NCBI RefSeq assembly: GCF_020662345.1
Contig: NZ_VMOA01000007.1
Location: 82,747 to 146,746 of the forward strand
Direction: 5' to 3'
DNA: 64,000 nucleotides
DNA from: Methylobacterium sp. W2
GTDB lineage: Bacteria; Pseudomonadota; Alphaproteobacteria; Rhizobiales; Beijerinckiaceae
Of the stretch, positions 1-10,779 are shown piece after piece. The notes under the pieces were generated by a model. The model had not been told where the DNA came from. It saw nothing but the letters and a program-made list of their open reading frames with translations, and did not search any database. Positions within the stretch are counted from its first letter, which is position 1; the number at the start of each line of letters is the position of its first letter. The position numbers and the translations under genes are program-made.

Positions 1-498
1 CAGCCAGATCGGCGACAGGGCGCGAAGCACATCGGGTGTTTCGACCTGATCCACTCGTCGGCTACCGAAAAACGGGTTGGCGTAGGTTACGAGCGTGGTC
101 TTCCATTGCGCCGCGTGTTTCGCGTTGTTCCACGAGGGCTTGTTGTCCTCGAAGACCCGTACGACCGCTTCGGCAAAGGTTGGGATCGTCTCGACAGGCT
201 TGCGCCGTTCGGCGAGGGGGTCGCCGCCGTCCCGAGCCGTTTTGCGATAAGCGAACGCCTTTTCGCGGGCTTCGGCCAGCGTGACAAGGCTGGCCCCGCC
301 TAATCCGATGTCGCGCCGGGTGCCATGGATAACGATGCGCAGAAGCCATCGCTTCGAACCTGATGGCTCGACAACAAGGTAGAGGCCATGGCCATCTGCA
401 TACCTGCCGGGAGCTTTAAGCGCCCGAACCTGCACGGCGGTGAGCGCCCTGTCAGGATGGCGGCCTTTTCGCTTTCCTGTAGTGTCCGTCGAACTCAT
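1..498 (-). CDS. Tyrosine recombinase (prophage/island integrase), partial, C-terminus off the left edge
   Basis: The minus strand is open from an ATG at 498 to the window edge, giving 166 residues. The N-terminus matches the Arm-DNA-binding DUF4102 type of P4-family integrases: an ADGHGLYLVV segment near residue 35, then KRWLLRI, DIGLGG and a LAEAREKA helix, followed from about residue 100 by the start of the core-binding domain (TFAEAVVRVFE). The catalytic Arg-His-Arg-Tyr part is not in the window, so activity cannot be judged. Family members integrate genomic islands or prophages, often at tRNA genes; no tRNA or att repeat is seen next to it here. It reads out of the window, which suggests that an island extends to the left. 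Confidence 0.85.
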   Translation of the reverse strand, partial: MSSTDTTGKRKGRHPDRALTAVQVRALKAPGRYADGHGLYLVVEPSGSKRWLLRIVIHGTRRDIGLGGASLVTLAEAREKAFAYRKTARDGGDPLAERRKPVETIPTFAEAVVRVFEDNKPSWNNAKHAAQWKTTLVTYANPFFGSRRVDQVETPDVLRALSPIWL

Positions 499-502
499 GG
501 CG

Positions 503-531
503 CCCACATTTTCACCCACACTTTATGTGGG
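503..531. promoter_or_regulatory. CCCACA repeat/inverted repeat upstream of the integrase
   Basis: CCCACA occurs at 503-508 and 515-520 (12 bp apart), and the second copy forms an inverted repeat with TGTGGG at 526-531 across a 5-nt gap. It lies directly upstream of the integrase ATG at 498, where a promoter, operator or recombinase arm site would be expected. The repeats are seen; the function is inferred. Confidence 0.3.
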
Positions 532-713
532 CTGCAGGCGGATTACAATGGACAAGCTCGCATAAGGTACCTAAGCTAAACCATTGTTATGACGTAGACT
601 TTCGAATGATTTTGGCTAGCGCTGAACATCAGTGGGGCTGACGCTCCCTCCGCCATCAACCTGTAAATCACTGTCGATAAACGGTTTCTAGCTTTCGATC
701 CCAACCCGCGTGC

Positions 714-726
714 TGACACTGTGTCA
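714..726. promoter_or_regulatory. 13-bp perfect palindrome
   Basis: TGACAC-T-GTGTCA is a perfect palindrome. It overlaps the GTG that opens the truncated recombinase fragment, so it may be an operator of the former gene or a leftover of a recombination site. No function can be assigned from sequence alone. Confidence 0.3.
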
Positions 727-954
727 CCGTGGCCCTGGGGAGCGAAGCTTAAGGTGCGACCTGCCGAGTCTGTGCATCGTCGCCGGGGTCGCTGGTACGT
801 CCGCCTGCGGGTTCCCGCCTATCTCGTCGCCACGGTCGGTCAGCAGCACCTTGTCAGAGCACTCGACACTTCCAGCGAAGCGGTAGCGCGCGAGCGACGC
901 TGGATCGCGCTGTTAATCTCTTTCCGGGTGGCGTCATCGACAACGACCTCGTGA
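721..954 (+). pseudogene. Truncated N-terminal fragment of a second tyrosine recombinase (DUF6538-like)
   Basis: This 77-residue reading frame carries RRRGRWYVRLRVPAYL followed by VRALDTSSEAVARERRW. That is the pattern of the DUF6538 N-terminal domain found in many phage-type integrases (a basic Tyr-Val-Arg-Arg-Val-Pro segment, then a leucine/serine strand and an alpha-helix of Ala and Arg). The frame ends shortly after this domain; no core-binding or catalytic part follows in any frame. I read it as a decayed recombinase from a different family than the one at the left edge. The GTG start is only the first available codon. Confidence 0.5.
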
Positions 955-1085
955 TCATCCACGAGCGACGAACTGATGCCCTTCGTAAGCAAGCCTTAAC
1001 GCTGAGCGGGCATTTTCTCAGACTTGATCGATCAGCCGTTCGGACCAATGGGGTCCGCCCAGGTTCGATGGGAGTCGGACGACCC

Positions 1086-1532
1086 ATGCCTCGCATGCTC
1101 GAGCTGTTACGCTGGAAGCTTCAGCTGCTTTTTGCCTGGACGCCAACACGTACTGTAGCGCTGAACCTCATCTTAGGAGTTTACGCCTTTGCAGGATGGG
1201 GAGCTTTCGCAAACAAGGCTTCGATCAACCGTGAACTCACTGATCGGGTCAACCTCCTGCAAACGGATAAAGACAGATTGGTAGACCACCAAAAAGAGCT
1301 GGAGCAGGCAAACCTCGACCTTTTGCGTGAATGGCAAGCCAAACTCGCCTCTGCCCGAGAGGAACTCAGCCAGACTGCGGCTGCCCGTGACGCAGCCAAG
1401 GGTCAGCTTGCCAGCTCCCAACGCGCGGTTGTGGCTTCGAGGAAACGCGTCGAGCAGGCTCGGGAACGGGTATCGGAAACAGGCAGCATCAAGTCCGCGG
1501 AGCCGCCGAAAAGGGCTGCGGGTAAGCAGTAG
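1086..1532 (+). CDS. Hypothetical membrane-anchored coiled-coil protein
   Basis: From the ATG at 1086 the product is 148 residues. A GGGAG lies about 12 nt upstream; an ATG at 1095 is equally possible, and the frame stays open upstream to 951, but that part looks unlike protein. There is one hydrophobic segment at about residues 22-42, then a long alpha-helical stretch rich in Glu, Gln, Ala, Lys and Arg (residues 45-135) with the spacing of a coiled coil, and a basic tail. This single-TM plus coiled-coil form is shared by small phage-spanin-like, YtxH-like and LapA-like proteins, but I recognise no specific family. It stands alone between recombinase debris and the kdp operon, so it may be island cargo. 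Confidence 0.5.
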   Translation: MPRMLELLRWKLQLLFAWTPTRTVALNLILGVYAFAGWGAFANKASINRELTDRVNLLQTDKDRLVDHQKELEQANLDLLREWQAKLASAREELSQTAAARDAAKGQLASSQRAVVASRKRVEQARERVSETGSIKSAEPPKRAAGKQ

Positions 1533-1799
1533 AGCCACTTGGCAGCGCTCTGAACCGCCGTGGGTTTACCGTAGGCCATTTAGTTTGGGGCAATCGACTA
1601 TTCGCGGGTAACGAACTCAACAGCTTCGAAGCTCCGCCATGGACCACGCCAGTAGATCTCGACCATCATTGCCGCGTCCGAGCGAGCCCGAGCCGGCAAC
1701 CTGCCGGGATCGACAAATCGTGCAGCATGCGGTTCGCTTCGTCATGGCCCCATCCTCACAAGAGTGGGAGCCTCCGGGAAACCCGGTGCGGTTCAGGGG
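1533..1799. other. Intergenic, nothing recognised
   Basis: About 270 nt between the coiled-coil gene and the end of kdpE. The short frames here have no ribosome site or recognisable family. No strong hairpin with a T-run was seen at the kdpE 3' end. Confidence 0.5.
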
Positions 1800-2495
1800 T
1801 CAGGCGCGGGCCTCGTCGTCCGGGGCCCGCAGCCGGTAGCCCACGCCGGTCTCTGTGAGCAGGATGCTCGGACGCTCCGGGTCGGCCTCCAGCTTGAGGC
1901 GAAGCTGGCGCATGTAGACGCGCAGGTACTGAGGGTCCGACGAAGTCGAGACCTCGCTCATCAGTTGGGCATGGGTCAGGGCCTTGCCGGCATGCTGGAT
2001 CAGGACGCGCAGGAAGTCGTACTCGCGCGGGGTCAGTTTCACGTCCGCGCCGCGCACCCGGACGAGGCGGCGCACGAGGTCGACGCTGAGGCCGTCGACC
2101 TCGAACAGGGCGCGCTCGCCCTGGACGGCGAGTTGGTGGCGCAGGGCCGCGCGAATGCGGGCCAGGAGCTCACCCATGCCGAAGGGCTTCGTGACGTAGT
2201 CGTCGGCACCGAGGTCGAGGGCTTCGACCTTGCCGGCCTCGTCGTCGCGGCTCGACAGGACCACCACGGGCAAATCGCGAAATTCCTTGCGGATGGTGCG
2301 GAGCAGGTCGTGCCCGCGCATGTCCGGCAGGCCGAGGTCGAGAATGATCAGGTCGACCGTCTCACGCGAGAGGATATCGAGGGCGGTCCGTCCGTTGGGC
2401 GCCTCGAAGGTCTCGTAGCCCTGGGTCGCCAGGCCCACGCGCAGGAGCTTGCGGATCGGCGGCTCGTCGTCGATGACGAGGATGTTGATGCTCAT
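1800..2495 (-). CDS. kdpE: KdpE, two-component response regulator of the kdp operon
   Basis: The 231-residue product is an OmpR/PhoB-type regulator, close to the usual 225. The receiver domain has the acidic pair at residues 9-10, the phosphoacceptor Asp at about 53 (LDLGLPD) and the conserved Lys in TKPF near 102. A winged-helix DNA-binding domain follows (LTPREYDFL, then YMRQLRLKLE and GVGYRL). Its ATG overlaps the kdpD stop in an ATGA junction, which indicates translational coupling. By family knowledge KdpE, phosphorylated by KdpD, activates the kdp operon under K+ limitation. The frame runs on far upstream past 4300 as an accidental reading across kdpD; the ATG at 2495 is the supported start. 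Confidence 0.97.
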   Translation of the reverse strand: MSINILVIDDEPPIRKLLRVGLATQGYETFEAPNGRTALDILSRETVDLIILDLGLPDMRGHDLLRTIRKEFRDLPVVVLSSRDDEAGKVEALDLGADDYVTKPFGMGELLARIRAALRHQLAVQGERALFEVDGLSVDLVRRLVRVRGADVKLTPREYDFLRVLIQHAGKALTHAQLMSEVSTSSDPQYLRVYMRQLRLKLEADPERPSILLTETGVGYRLRAPDDEARA

Positions 2496-5227
2496 GCCGC
2501 AAGATCCGAGTGAACCTGTCCCGCCGGGGGGACGGGCAGGAGAATGGTGAAGACGGCACCCAGGCGGTCGCGGCGGTTGCCCGCCGTCAGTGTGCCGCCC
2601 ATGGCCTCGACGAAGCCGCGGGCGATGGCGAGACCGAGGCCGGTCCCGGCCCGGACGCTGTCGGACTTGCGGACCCGGTAGAACTTGTCGAACACCCGCT
2701 CGACGTCGGCCTCGGGCAGCCCATCGCCCTCGTCGACGACCTGTATCCGGACCCGCCCTTGTTCGGCTACGCCCCTGACCGTGACGGTCGAACCTTCGGG
2801 TGCGTACTTGGCAGCATTGTCGAGGAGATTGACCAGCACCTGCTCGAACAGGACCGGATCGAGGCGCAGGGCCGGCAGGGTGGGCGGGAGGTCGAGGCGT
2901 ACCCGGTGCCCAGCGAGGATCGGCCCCAGGCGACGGAGCGCGGTATCGACGCTCTCGCCGACGTCCTGCGGGGTCAGGCTCGCCGCGACCGCTCCCGCCT
3001 CCAGCCGGGTCATGTCGAGGAGGTTGACGATGAAGCGGTTCAGCCGCTCGGATTCCTCGATGATGGTGGCGAGGAGGTCCTTCTTGGCCTCGGCGGCCAA
3101 GGCTTCGTTGAGGTCGCGCAGGGTCGTTGCCGCCCCGAGCACCGAGGACAGGGGCGTGCGCAGGTCGTGTGAGATCGAGGTGAGCAGGGCCTGGCGCAGG
3201 CGGTCGGTCTCGGCAGCGCGTTCGGCCCGGTCGAGGTCCTCGACCAGCCGGACCCGCTCGATGGCGAGCGCCGCCATGTCGGCGAGCGCATCGAACAGGC
3301 GGCGGTTCTCGGGCGAGAGGATCGGTCCGGTGGCGTCGGTATCGAGGCCGATCACCCCGACAATGCCGCGCCCCGTGCGCATCGGCAGGAACAACCGCCT
3401 GGCGCCGGGCAGGGTGTCGGCGCCGCGACCGGCGGGCCGTTCGTTGTCGAAGGCCCACTTGGCCGCCCCGAGATCGGCCGCATCGAGGGTATCCTCTGGG
3501 GGAAAGCCGGCGCGGACCGAGACGGTCCCCTGCTCCGGCAGCAGAACGACCACCCGGACCTTCAGCATGGCAGCGACCTGCGCCGAGGTCGCCCAGAGCA
3601 CGTCGTCGAGGGTGGCACATCCGGCGAGCTTGCGGCTGAAGCCGTAGAGCCGCTCCGTCGCCCTGGCACGGCCATGCGAAACCATGGCCTCCCGGCGGGA
3701 GCGCGAGGCGAGGTTGGAGACCACCACCGCCACCACCGTGAACAGGAGGAAGGCGGCAATGTTGGTCGGGTCCGCGATGGAGAGGGTGTAGACCGGGGGC
3801 AGGAAGAAGAAATTGTAGGAGAGCGAGGCCGCCAGGACGGCGACGAGGGACGGCCCGAGGCCGGATCGCACGGCGACGGCCACGATGGCGGTTAGCAGGA
3901 TCAGGTCGGCATTCTCCACGCCGAGGTAAGGCTCGACGAGGAGGGCGAGCGCGAGAGCCGTTCCCGTGGCTAGGACGCCGACGATATAGGGAAGGATCTC
4001 GAACGGTGACCGATCGGGGGCCGTGGCGACCGTCTTCGGCGGGACCGGGTCGGCCTTGGCCGCCTCGCCGGCGATGACGTGGATGCTGATGTTGCCGGAA
4101 CGCCGGACGATGTCGTGCACCACCGAGCCGTTGAGAAGCTCGAACAGCGGGGACCGGTCGGCCTTGCCGAGGATGATGTGATTGACGTTGGTCGCGCGGG
4201 CATAGGCGAGGATGTCGTCGGCGACGCGTCGGCCGCCCGGCAGGGTCACGGCGTCGCCGCCGAGGCGGTCGGCGAGACGCAGAATGTCGGCGATGCGGTC
4301 GCGGGCGGCCTCGTCGAGGGAGAGGCTGCGGGGGCCTTCGACCGTGATGGCGGTCCAAGGGGCGTGCAGCCGGTCGGCGAGGCGCTTGGCATGGCGCACG
4401 AGCCCAGCGGAACGTGGATCCTCGCTGACGCAGACCAGCACCCGCTCGCCCGCACCCCAGGGCCCCGCGATGGCGTTGGCCCGCATGTGGCTGAGAAGCT
4501 CGTCGTCGACGCGGTCGGCGGTGCGGCGCAGGGCGAGTTCTCGCAGGGCGGTCAGGTTGCCGCGCGAAAAGTAATGCTTGAGGGCGCGCTCGGCGTTGCC
4601 CTTCACGTAGACCTTGCCGTCCCTCAGGCGCTGGATCAGATCGTCGGGGTTGAGATCGACCACCTCGATGTCGTCGGCCCGGTCGAGGATGCCGTCGGGC
4701 ACGGTCTCGCGCACCCGGATGCGGGTGATCTGCGCGACGACGTCGTTCAGGCTCTCGACGTGCTGGATGTTGAGGGTGGTGTAGACGTCGATGCCGGCGT
4801 CGAGCAGTTCCTCCACGTCCTGGTAGCGCTTCGGATGGCGGGAGCCCGGCGCGTTGGTGTGGGCGAGTTCGTCCACGAGGGCGAGCGCCGGCTGGCGCAC
4901 GAGGAGCGCGTCGAGATCCATCTCCTCCAGAATTGCACCGTGATACCCGACCGCACGGCGCTCCACGACCTCAAAGCCCTCCGTCAGGGCTTCGGTCTCG
5001 GCGCGCCCGTGCGTCTCGACCAGGCCGACGACTACGTCCGCCCCTGCCTTGAGCCGGGCTCGGCCGACGGTGAGCATCTCGTAGGTCTTGCCGACCCCTG
5101 GGGCCGCCCCGAGGAAGATCTTGAGGCGGCCGCGACCACCCTCCTCGCGCCGTGCCGCCTGGAGCAGCGCGTCAGGCGAGGGACGGTCGGGATCGTGGCT
5201 CGCGGTCGTCGTGGTCAGGATGCTCAT
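2492..5227 (-). CDS. kdpD: KdpD, K+-limitation sensor histidine kinase
   Basis: The 911-residue product has the full KdpD layout. The N-terminal KdpD domain carries a Walker A (GAAPGVGKT, residues 40-48) and a VDELAHTN Walker B. A USP-like domain follows around residues 250-370, then four closely spaced membrane helices near 400-500, a GAF-like region, and the kinase core with the HDLRTPLSS H-box (His at about 687), N-box DNAAKYAP and GTGLGLAIARG. It reads K+/turgor state at the inner membrane and phosphorylates KdpE. The gene starts 9 nt after kdpC and overlaps kdpE by 4 nt, so it belongs to the same transcript. Confidence 0.97.
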   Translation of the reverse strand: MSILTTTTASHDPDRPSPDALLQAARREEGGRGRLKIFLGAAPGVGKTYEMLTVGRARLKAGADVVVGLVETHGRAETEALTEGFEVVERRAVGYHGAILEEMDLDALLVRQPALALVDELAHTNAPGSRHPKRYQDVEELLDAGIDVYTTLNIQHVESLNDVVAQITRIRVRETVPDGILDRADDIEVVDLNPDDLIQRLRDGKVYVKGNAERALKHYFSRGNLTALRELALRRTADRVDDELLSHMRANAIAGPWGAGERVLVCVSEDPRSAGLVRHAKRLADRLHAPWTAITVEGPRSLSLDEAARDRIADILRLADRLGGDAVTLPGGRRVADDILAYARATNVNHIILGKADRSPLFELLNGSVVHDIVRRSGNISIHVIAGEAAKADPVPPKTVATAPDRSPFEILPYIVGVLATGTALALALLVEPYLGVENADLILLTAIVAVAVRSGLGPSLVAVLAASLSYNFFFLPPVYTLSIADPTNIAAFLLFTVVAVVVSNLASRSRREAMVSHGRARATERLYGFSRKLAGCATLDDVLWATSAQVAAMLKVRVVVLLPEQGTVSVRAGFPPEDTLDAADLGAAKWAFDNERPAGRGADTLPGARRLFLPMRTGRGIVGVIGLDTDATGPILSPENRRLFDALADMAALAIERVRLVEDLDRAERAAETDRLRQALLTSISHDLRTPLSSVLGAATTLRDLNEALAAEAKKDLLATIIEESERLNRFIVNLLDMTRLEAGAVAASLTPQDVGESVDTALRRLGPILAGHRVRLDLPPTLPALRLDPVLFEQVLVNLLDNAAKYAPEGSTVTVRGVAEQGRVRIQVVDEGDGLPEADVERVFDKFYRVRKSDSVRAGTGLGLAIARGFVEAMGGTLTAGNRRDRLGAVFTILLPVPPAGQVHSDLAA

Positions 5228-5236
5228 CCGGCGATG

Positions 5237-5842
5237 TTACTTCGAATCCAAGTCGTCCAGGGCGAGGTTGAGGGCGAGCACGTTCACCCGAGGTTCGCCG
5301 AGGATGCCGAGCAGGCGACCCTGGACCTGGGAGTCGACGAGGGAACGAACCTGATCCTCGGAGAGGTGACGCGCCTTGGCGATTCGGGGCACCTGGAACA
5401 GGGCGGTATCGGGAGAGACGTCCGGATCGAGACCCGAGCCGCTGGTGGTGACGAGGTCGACCGGGACGGGCTTGCCGGGGTTTTCGGCCTGCCGGGCTGC
5501 GACGTCCGCCTTCACCCGTTCGGCAAGGGAGGCGCTGGTCGGACCGAGGTTGGAGCCCGAGGAATTGGCCGCGTTGTAGGGCGACGGGACGGTCTTCGTG
5601 GCATCCGTCGGGTCGGCGGCACTCGTGGCTGACGGGCGACCCTGGAAGTAGCGCTCGCTGGTGAAGGATTGCCCGATCAGGCCGGAGCCGACGACCTTGC
5701 CGTCGCGCTCGATCAGGCTGCCGGCGGCCTCGGCGGGGAAGATCGCCCCCGCAATGCCGGTCATCGCCAGGGGGTAGGCGAGCCCGGTGATGGCCGTCAG
5801 CGCGATCAGCAGCACGAGGGCGGGGCGAAGCTGGTTCAACAT
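5237..5842 (-). CDS. kdpC: KdpC, accessory subunit of the K+-transporting ATPase
   Basis: This 201-residue protein has a single N-terminal membrane helix (residues 7-30) and the conserved KdpC periplasmic domain, including GSGLIGQ, RPSAT near residue 70, [11 protein letters not shown] near 130 and the C-terminal [11 protein letters not shown]. KdpC is the part of the KdpFABC complex thought to aid ATP binding and assembly. A good ribosome site (AGGAG, 6 nt before the ATG) supports the start. It lies between kdpB and kdpD with short gaps. Confidence 0.96.
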   Translation of the reverse strand: MLNQLRPALVLLIALTAITGLAYPLAMTGIAGAIFPAEAAGSLIERDGKVVGSGLIGQSFTSERYFQGRPSATSAADPTDATKTVPSPYNAANSSGSNLGPTSASLAERVKADVAARQAENPGKPVPVDLVTTSGSGLDPDVSPDTALFQVPRIAKARHLSEDQVRSLVDSQVQGRLLGILGEPRVNVLALNLALDDLDSK

Positions 5843-5873
5843 GTCAGGCTCCTATGTGGCGGTTCGGGGCGGC

Positions 5874-7967
<2,094 letters not shown>

Positions 7968-8030
7968 TGCGGGTGTCCGATTGGGAGACGTCTCGGGGGG
8001 GCGGCGCGATTCCGCGCCGTCGAGTGGGGT

Positions 8031-8249
8031 TCAAGGCGCGAGCGCACCGCCGAGGAGGGCGGCCCCTGCCACCAGGCCGAGGGCGCCGAGCATGGTCAGG
8101 CCGAGCAGGGCGAGGAGGACGTCCGAGAGCCGGACGTCCTTCCGGTCGCGCCCGATCCGGCTCCAGGGCTGGGACCGCGGCCGGTGCCGGGCCAGGGCGC
8201 GCCGCATGGCGGCGCGTCTTTGCGTGGGGAGGGGCATGGCGTGCTGCAT
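8031..8249 (-). CDS. Small membrane protein between kdpA and kdpB
   Basis: A 72-residue frame starts one nucleotide after the kdpA stop, with a G-rich ribosome-site-like run overlapping the end of kdpA, and ends 63 nt before kdpB. The first half is strongly basic (many Arg), and residues 42-70 form one hydrophobic helix rich in Leu, Gly and Ala. The shape, a basic cytoplasmic arm plus one membrane helix, would suit a small subunit or regulator of the Kdp pump, but this is inference from position. It is not KdpF, which is present upstream. I know of no named family. Confidence 0.6.
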   Translation of the reverse strand: MQHAMPLPTQRRAAMRRALARHRPRSQPWSRIGRDRKDVRLSDVLLALLGLTMLGALGLVAGAALLGGALAP

Positions 8250-8250
8250 C

Positions 8251-9966
8251 TCAGCCCCCCGCCGGATAAGTCTGGCCGAGGCCGCCGGCGAGGTGCTCGA
8301 CGATGGGTCCCAGCGCCAGGGCCGGGAAGAAGGTCAGGCCGCCGACGATGAGGATCACGCCGACGAGCAGGCCGACGAACAGGCCGCCATGGGTCGGGAA
8401 GGTCCCGGCCGAAGCCGGCACGGTCTTCTTCGCGGCGAGCGACCCCGCGATGGCGAGAGCCGGGACGATGACGAAGAACCGGCCGAACAGCATGCCGAGG
8501 CCGAGCGTCGTGTTGTAGAACGCCGTGTTCGCCGTGAGCCCGCCAAAGGCCGAGCCGTTGTTCGCCGCCGCCGAGGTGAAGGCGTAGAGGATCTCCGAAA
8601 ACCCGTGCGGGCCGGCATTGGCTGGGCCTGCAAGGCCCGCCGCAACCACCGTGGCGAGCGCCGTGAAGCCGAGCATCATCAGCGGCAGGCACAGGATGGC
8701 GAGCATCGCCATCTTGACCTCGCGGCCCTCGATCTTCTTGCCGAGGTATTCCGGCGTGCGCCCGACCATGAGGCCGGCCACGAAGATCGTCACGATGACG
8801 AAGACGAGGATGCCGTAGAGGCCCGCGCCGACGCCGCCGACGATGATCTCGCCGAGCTGCATGTTGATCATCGGGATCATGCCGCCGAGCGCGGTGAAGC
8901 TGTCGTGCATCCCGTTGACGGCGCCGCAGGAGGCCGCTGTGGTCACCGCCGCGAACAGGGCGGACGCGACGATGCCGAAGCGGACTTCCTTGCCCTCCAT
9001 GTTGCCGCCGGTCAGCCCTAAGGCGTTGAGGACGGGGCTGCCCGCGCTTTCGGCCCAGTAGACGACCGCGGTCCCGGCCAAGAAGAGCACGCCCATGGCG
9101 GACAGGATCGCCCAGCCCTGGCGCTCGTCGCCGACCATGCGGCCGAAGACGTTGGTCATCGCGGCACCGATGGCGAAGATCGAGACCATCTGGACGAAGT
9201 TCGACAGGGCGGTCGGGTTCTCGAACGGGTGCGCGGCATTGACGTTGAAGAAACCGCCGCCGTTGGTGCCGAGCATCTTGATCGCCACCTGGCTCGCCAC
9301 CGGGCCGACCGCAAGGGTCTGCTTGGCGCCTTCCAGGGTGGTCACCTCGACGGCACCACCCAACGTCTGCGGGATGCCCTGCCAGACGTAGAACAGCGTC
9401 AGCCCCATGCAGCACGGCAGCAGCACGTAGAGGGTGGTGCGGGTGAGATCGACCCAGAACGAGCCCACGGTGTTGGCGGAGGCGCGGCTGAAGCCCCGCA
9501 CCAGAGCAACGGCGAGCGCGATGCCGGTGGCCGCCGAGAGGAAGTTCTGGTGCGTCAAGCCCAGCATCTGCGTCAGGTACGACATCGTCGTCTCGCCGCC
9601 GTAGGATTGCCAGTTCGTGTTGGTGACGAAGCTCGTCGATGTGTTGAAGGCCAGATCCGGCGCGACCGCCGACTGCCCGTCCGGGTTGAACGGCAAGACC
9701 GCCTGGAATCGCAGCAGAGCGTACAGGGCGAGGAAGCCCATCACGTGGAAGGCGAGCATGGACAGGGCGTAGGCCAGCCAGCGCTGCTCCTGGGCGGCGT
9801 TGATGCCGGCGACGCGGTAGAGCCCGCGCTCCACGGGTGCGAGCACGGGGGACAGGAAGGTTCGCTCGCCCGTGAAGACGCGGGTCATGTAGCCGCCGAG
9901 AGGACGAGCGAGCGCGAGGACGACCGCGCAGAACAGCGCGATCTGGATCCAGCCGTTGATGGTCAT
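8251..9966 (-). CDS. kdpA: KdpA, K+-translocating subunit
   Basis: The 571-residue product is the channel-like subunit of KdpFABC. It carries the repeated selectivity-filter segments expected of the SKT superfamily: [11 protein letters not shown] near residue 115, GTNGGGFFN near 233, and NNGSAFGG near 473, spread among about ten membrane helices. KdpA holds the high-affinity K+ filter and works with KdpB. An AAGGA sequence 9 nt upstream supports the ATG at 9966, whose site lies just after the kdpF stop. Confidence 0.98.
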   Translation of the reverse strand: MTINGWIQIALFCAVVLALARPLGGYMTRVFTGERTFLSPVLAPVERGLYRVAGINAAQEQRWLAYALSMLAFHVMGFLALYALLRFQAVLPFNPDGQSAVAPDLAFNTSTSFVTNTNWQSYGGETTMSYLTQMLGLTHQNFLSAATGIALAVALVRGFSRASANTVGSFWVDLTRTTLYVLLPCCMGLTLFYVWQGIPQTLGGAVEVTTLEGAKQTLAVGPVASQVAIKMLGTNGGGFFNVNAAHPFENPTALSNFVQMVSIFAIGAAMTNVFGRMVGDERQGWAILSAMGVLFLAGTAVVYWAESAGSPVLNALGLTGGNMEGKEVRFGIVASALFAAVTTAASCGAVNGMHDSFTALGGMIPMINMQLGEIIVGGVGAGLYGILVFVIVTIFVAGLMVGRTPEYLGKKIEGREVKMAMLAILCLPLMMLGFTALATVVAAGLAGPANAGPHGFSEILYAFTSAAANNGSAFGGLTANTAFYNTTLGLGMLFGRFFVIVPALAIAGSLAAKKTVPASAGTFPTHGGLFVGLLVGVILIVGGLTFFPALALGPIVEHLAGGLGQTYPAGG

Positions 9967-9979
9967 GAGAGGTGTTCCT

Positions 9980-10084
9980 TCAGAACCGCTCGGGGCGGAC
10001 GAGGGCGTAGGTGAGGTATCCGAGCAGCCCCAGGGTCACGAGGGCGCCAAGCGTCAGGTCGAGGGTCATGGAGGTGAGGGGCAT
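9980..10084 (-). CDS. kdpF: KdpF, small stabilising subunit of the Kdp complex
   Basis: This is a 34-residue hydrophobic peptide with the typical KdpF ending [13 protein letters not shown] lies 7 nt before the ATG at 10084 and overlaps the stop of the upstream 27-aa ORF, so I prefer it to the in-frame ATG at 10069 (29 residues, no ribosome site). KdpF packs against KdpA and stabilises the complex. It is too short for routine gene calling but its position just before kdpA and its C-terminal motif make it secure. Confidence 0.93.
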   Translation of the reverse strand: MPLTSMTLDLTLGALVTLGLLGYLTYALVRPERF

Positions 10085-10093
10085 GGGCGTGCC

Positions 10094-10177
10094 TCAGAGG
10101 CGTTCGCAGAGGACGGCGTAGCCGGCGGCTAGGCCGAAGAAGGCGAGCCCCGTCGCGATGAAGACAATGTCGAGCAT
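10094..10177 (-). CDS. 27-aa hydrophobic microprotein, first ORF of the kdp operon
   Basis: The 27-residue frame runs from an ATG at 10177 to a TGA at 10094, starting with MLDIVFIATGLAFF and ending in Tyr-Ala-Val-Leu-Cys-Glu-Arg-Leu. It is almost one membrane helix with an acidic residue at each end and one Cys near the C-terminus. It lies 9 nt before kdpF, in the same direction and downstream of the candidate kdp promoter. From memory, similar unnamed micro-ORFs occur at this place in other proteobacterial kdp operons, but I could not check that. A Kdp accessory subunit is a reasonable inference; its ribosome site is weak. Confidence 0.65.
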   Translation of the reverse strand: MLDIVFIATGLAFFGLAAGYAVLCERL

Positions 10178-10276
10178 GGTCGGTCCGTTTCGGTTCGGGG
10201 GCCGATGCATGACCGGTCTCGCCCGTGTCCTATGTGGACGCGAACCGCATTAGGGTTCGAGACGGAAGCGAGGCCA

Positions 10277-10315
10277 ATTATATAAGTATTGTATTAGGAT
10301 CGCAGCGGTCGCTGC
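10277..10315 (-). promoter_or_regulatory. Candidate kdp promoter with upstream inverted repeat
   Basis: On the minus strand a perfect TATAAT (10282-10277) lies inside an AT-rich island of about 25 bp that stands out from GC-rich surroundings. No good -35 is present at 17 nt, as expected of an activator-dependent promoter. Just upstream is an inverted repeat GCAGCG-2-CGCTGC (10302-10315). KdpE sites in E. coli are T-rich, so the island itself may be the KdpE site. The leader to the first ORF would be about 95 nt. Confidence 0.45.
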
Positions 10316-10779
10316 TTGGCCCTGGAACGGCGTTCCTTCAATCCGCGGACATGGCTAGGCGGAAGGCAAGACGGAAATCGCCCCCCCTGGGGCAGCCTGC
10401 CTCGGCAGCCTGGGAGCAACCGGTCTTCCACGTCGAACGGTCGGCCTGGACGATGCCATTGCCTCCGAGGTGATGGCCATGGAAGGCGGTCCCGCATCCC
10501 CGGCACCGGGAGCGCAGACGCTTCAGGACGCCCGAGGATGAGAAATAACCCATGCCACTGGGTCTATCGGACGGGACAGGCCATGCCGATCCTTGGATGA
10601 GCTGAATGGTGAGGTCGCTTGCCTATCGCAAGTGAAGGCCCAGGCGAAAAGCTGGCGTTTTACGTTTGAGCTAGCTGTCTTAATCCGCGCTGGCCAACGT
10701 ATTTTGAATGCGTGTCACAGGACTGTTATGTCCCCGACCTACTGGCAGGCTCACTGATCCCTAGGGTCCTGAGGCCATC
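10316..10779. other. Intergenic region between the divergent kdp operon and the PiT gene
   Basis: About 460 nt. It should hold the upstream control region of kdp and the promoter of the phosphate permease. The short frames on either strand have no recognisable product. An AT-richer patch (around 10655-10715) precedes the permease start, but I cannot pick a convincing promoter. Confidence 0.5.

Noticed and set aside
2496..4358. N-terminal extension of the kdpE frame across kdpD
   Set aside because: It overlaps kdpD out of frame, is Arg/Pro/His rich, and the KdpE family start at 2495 is clear.
4079..5632. A 517-codon plus-strand frame over kdpD and kdpC
   Set aside because: Antisense to two confident genes, no domain and no ribosome site.
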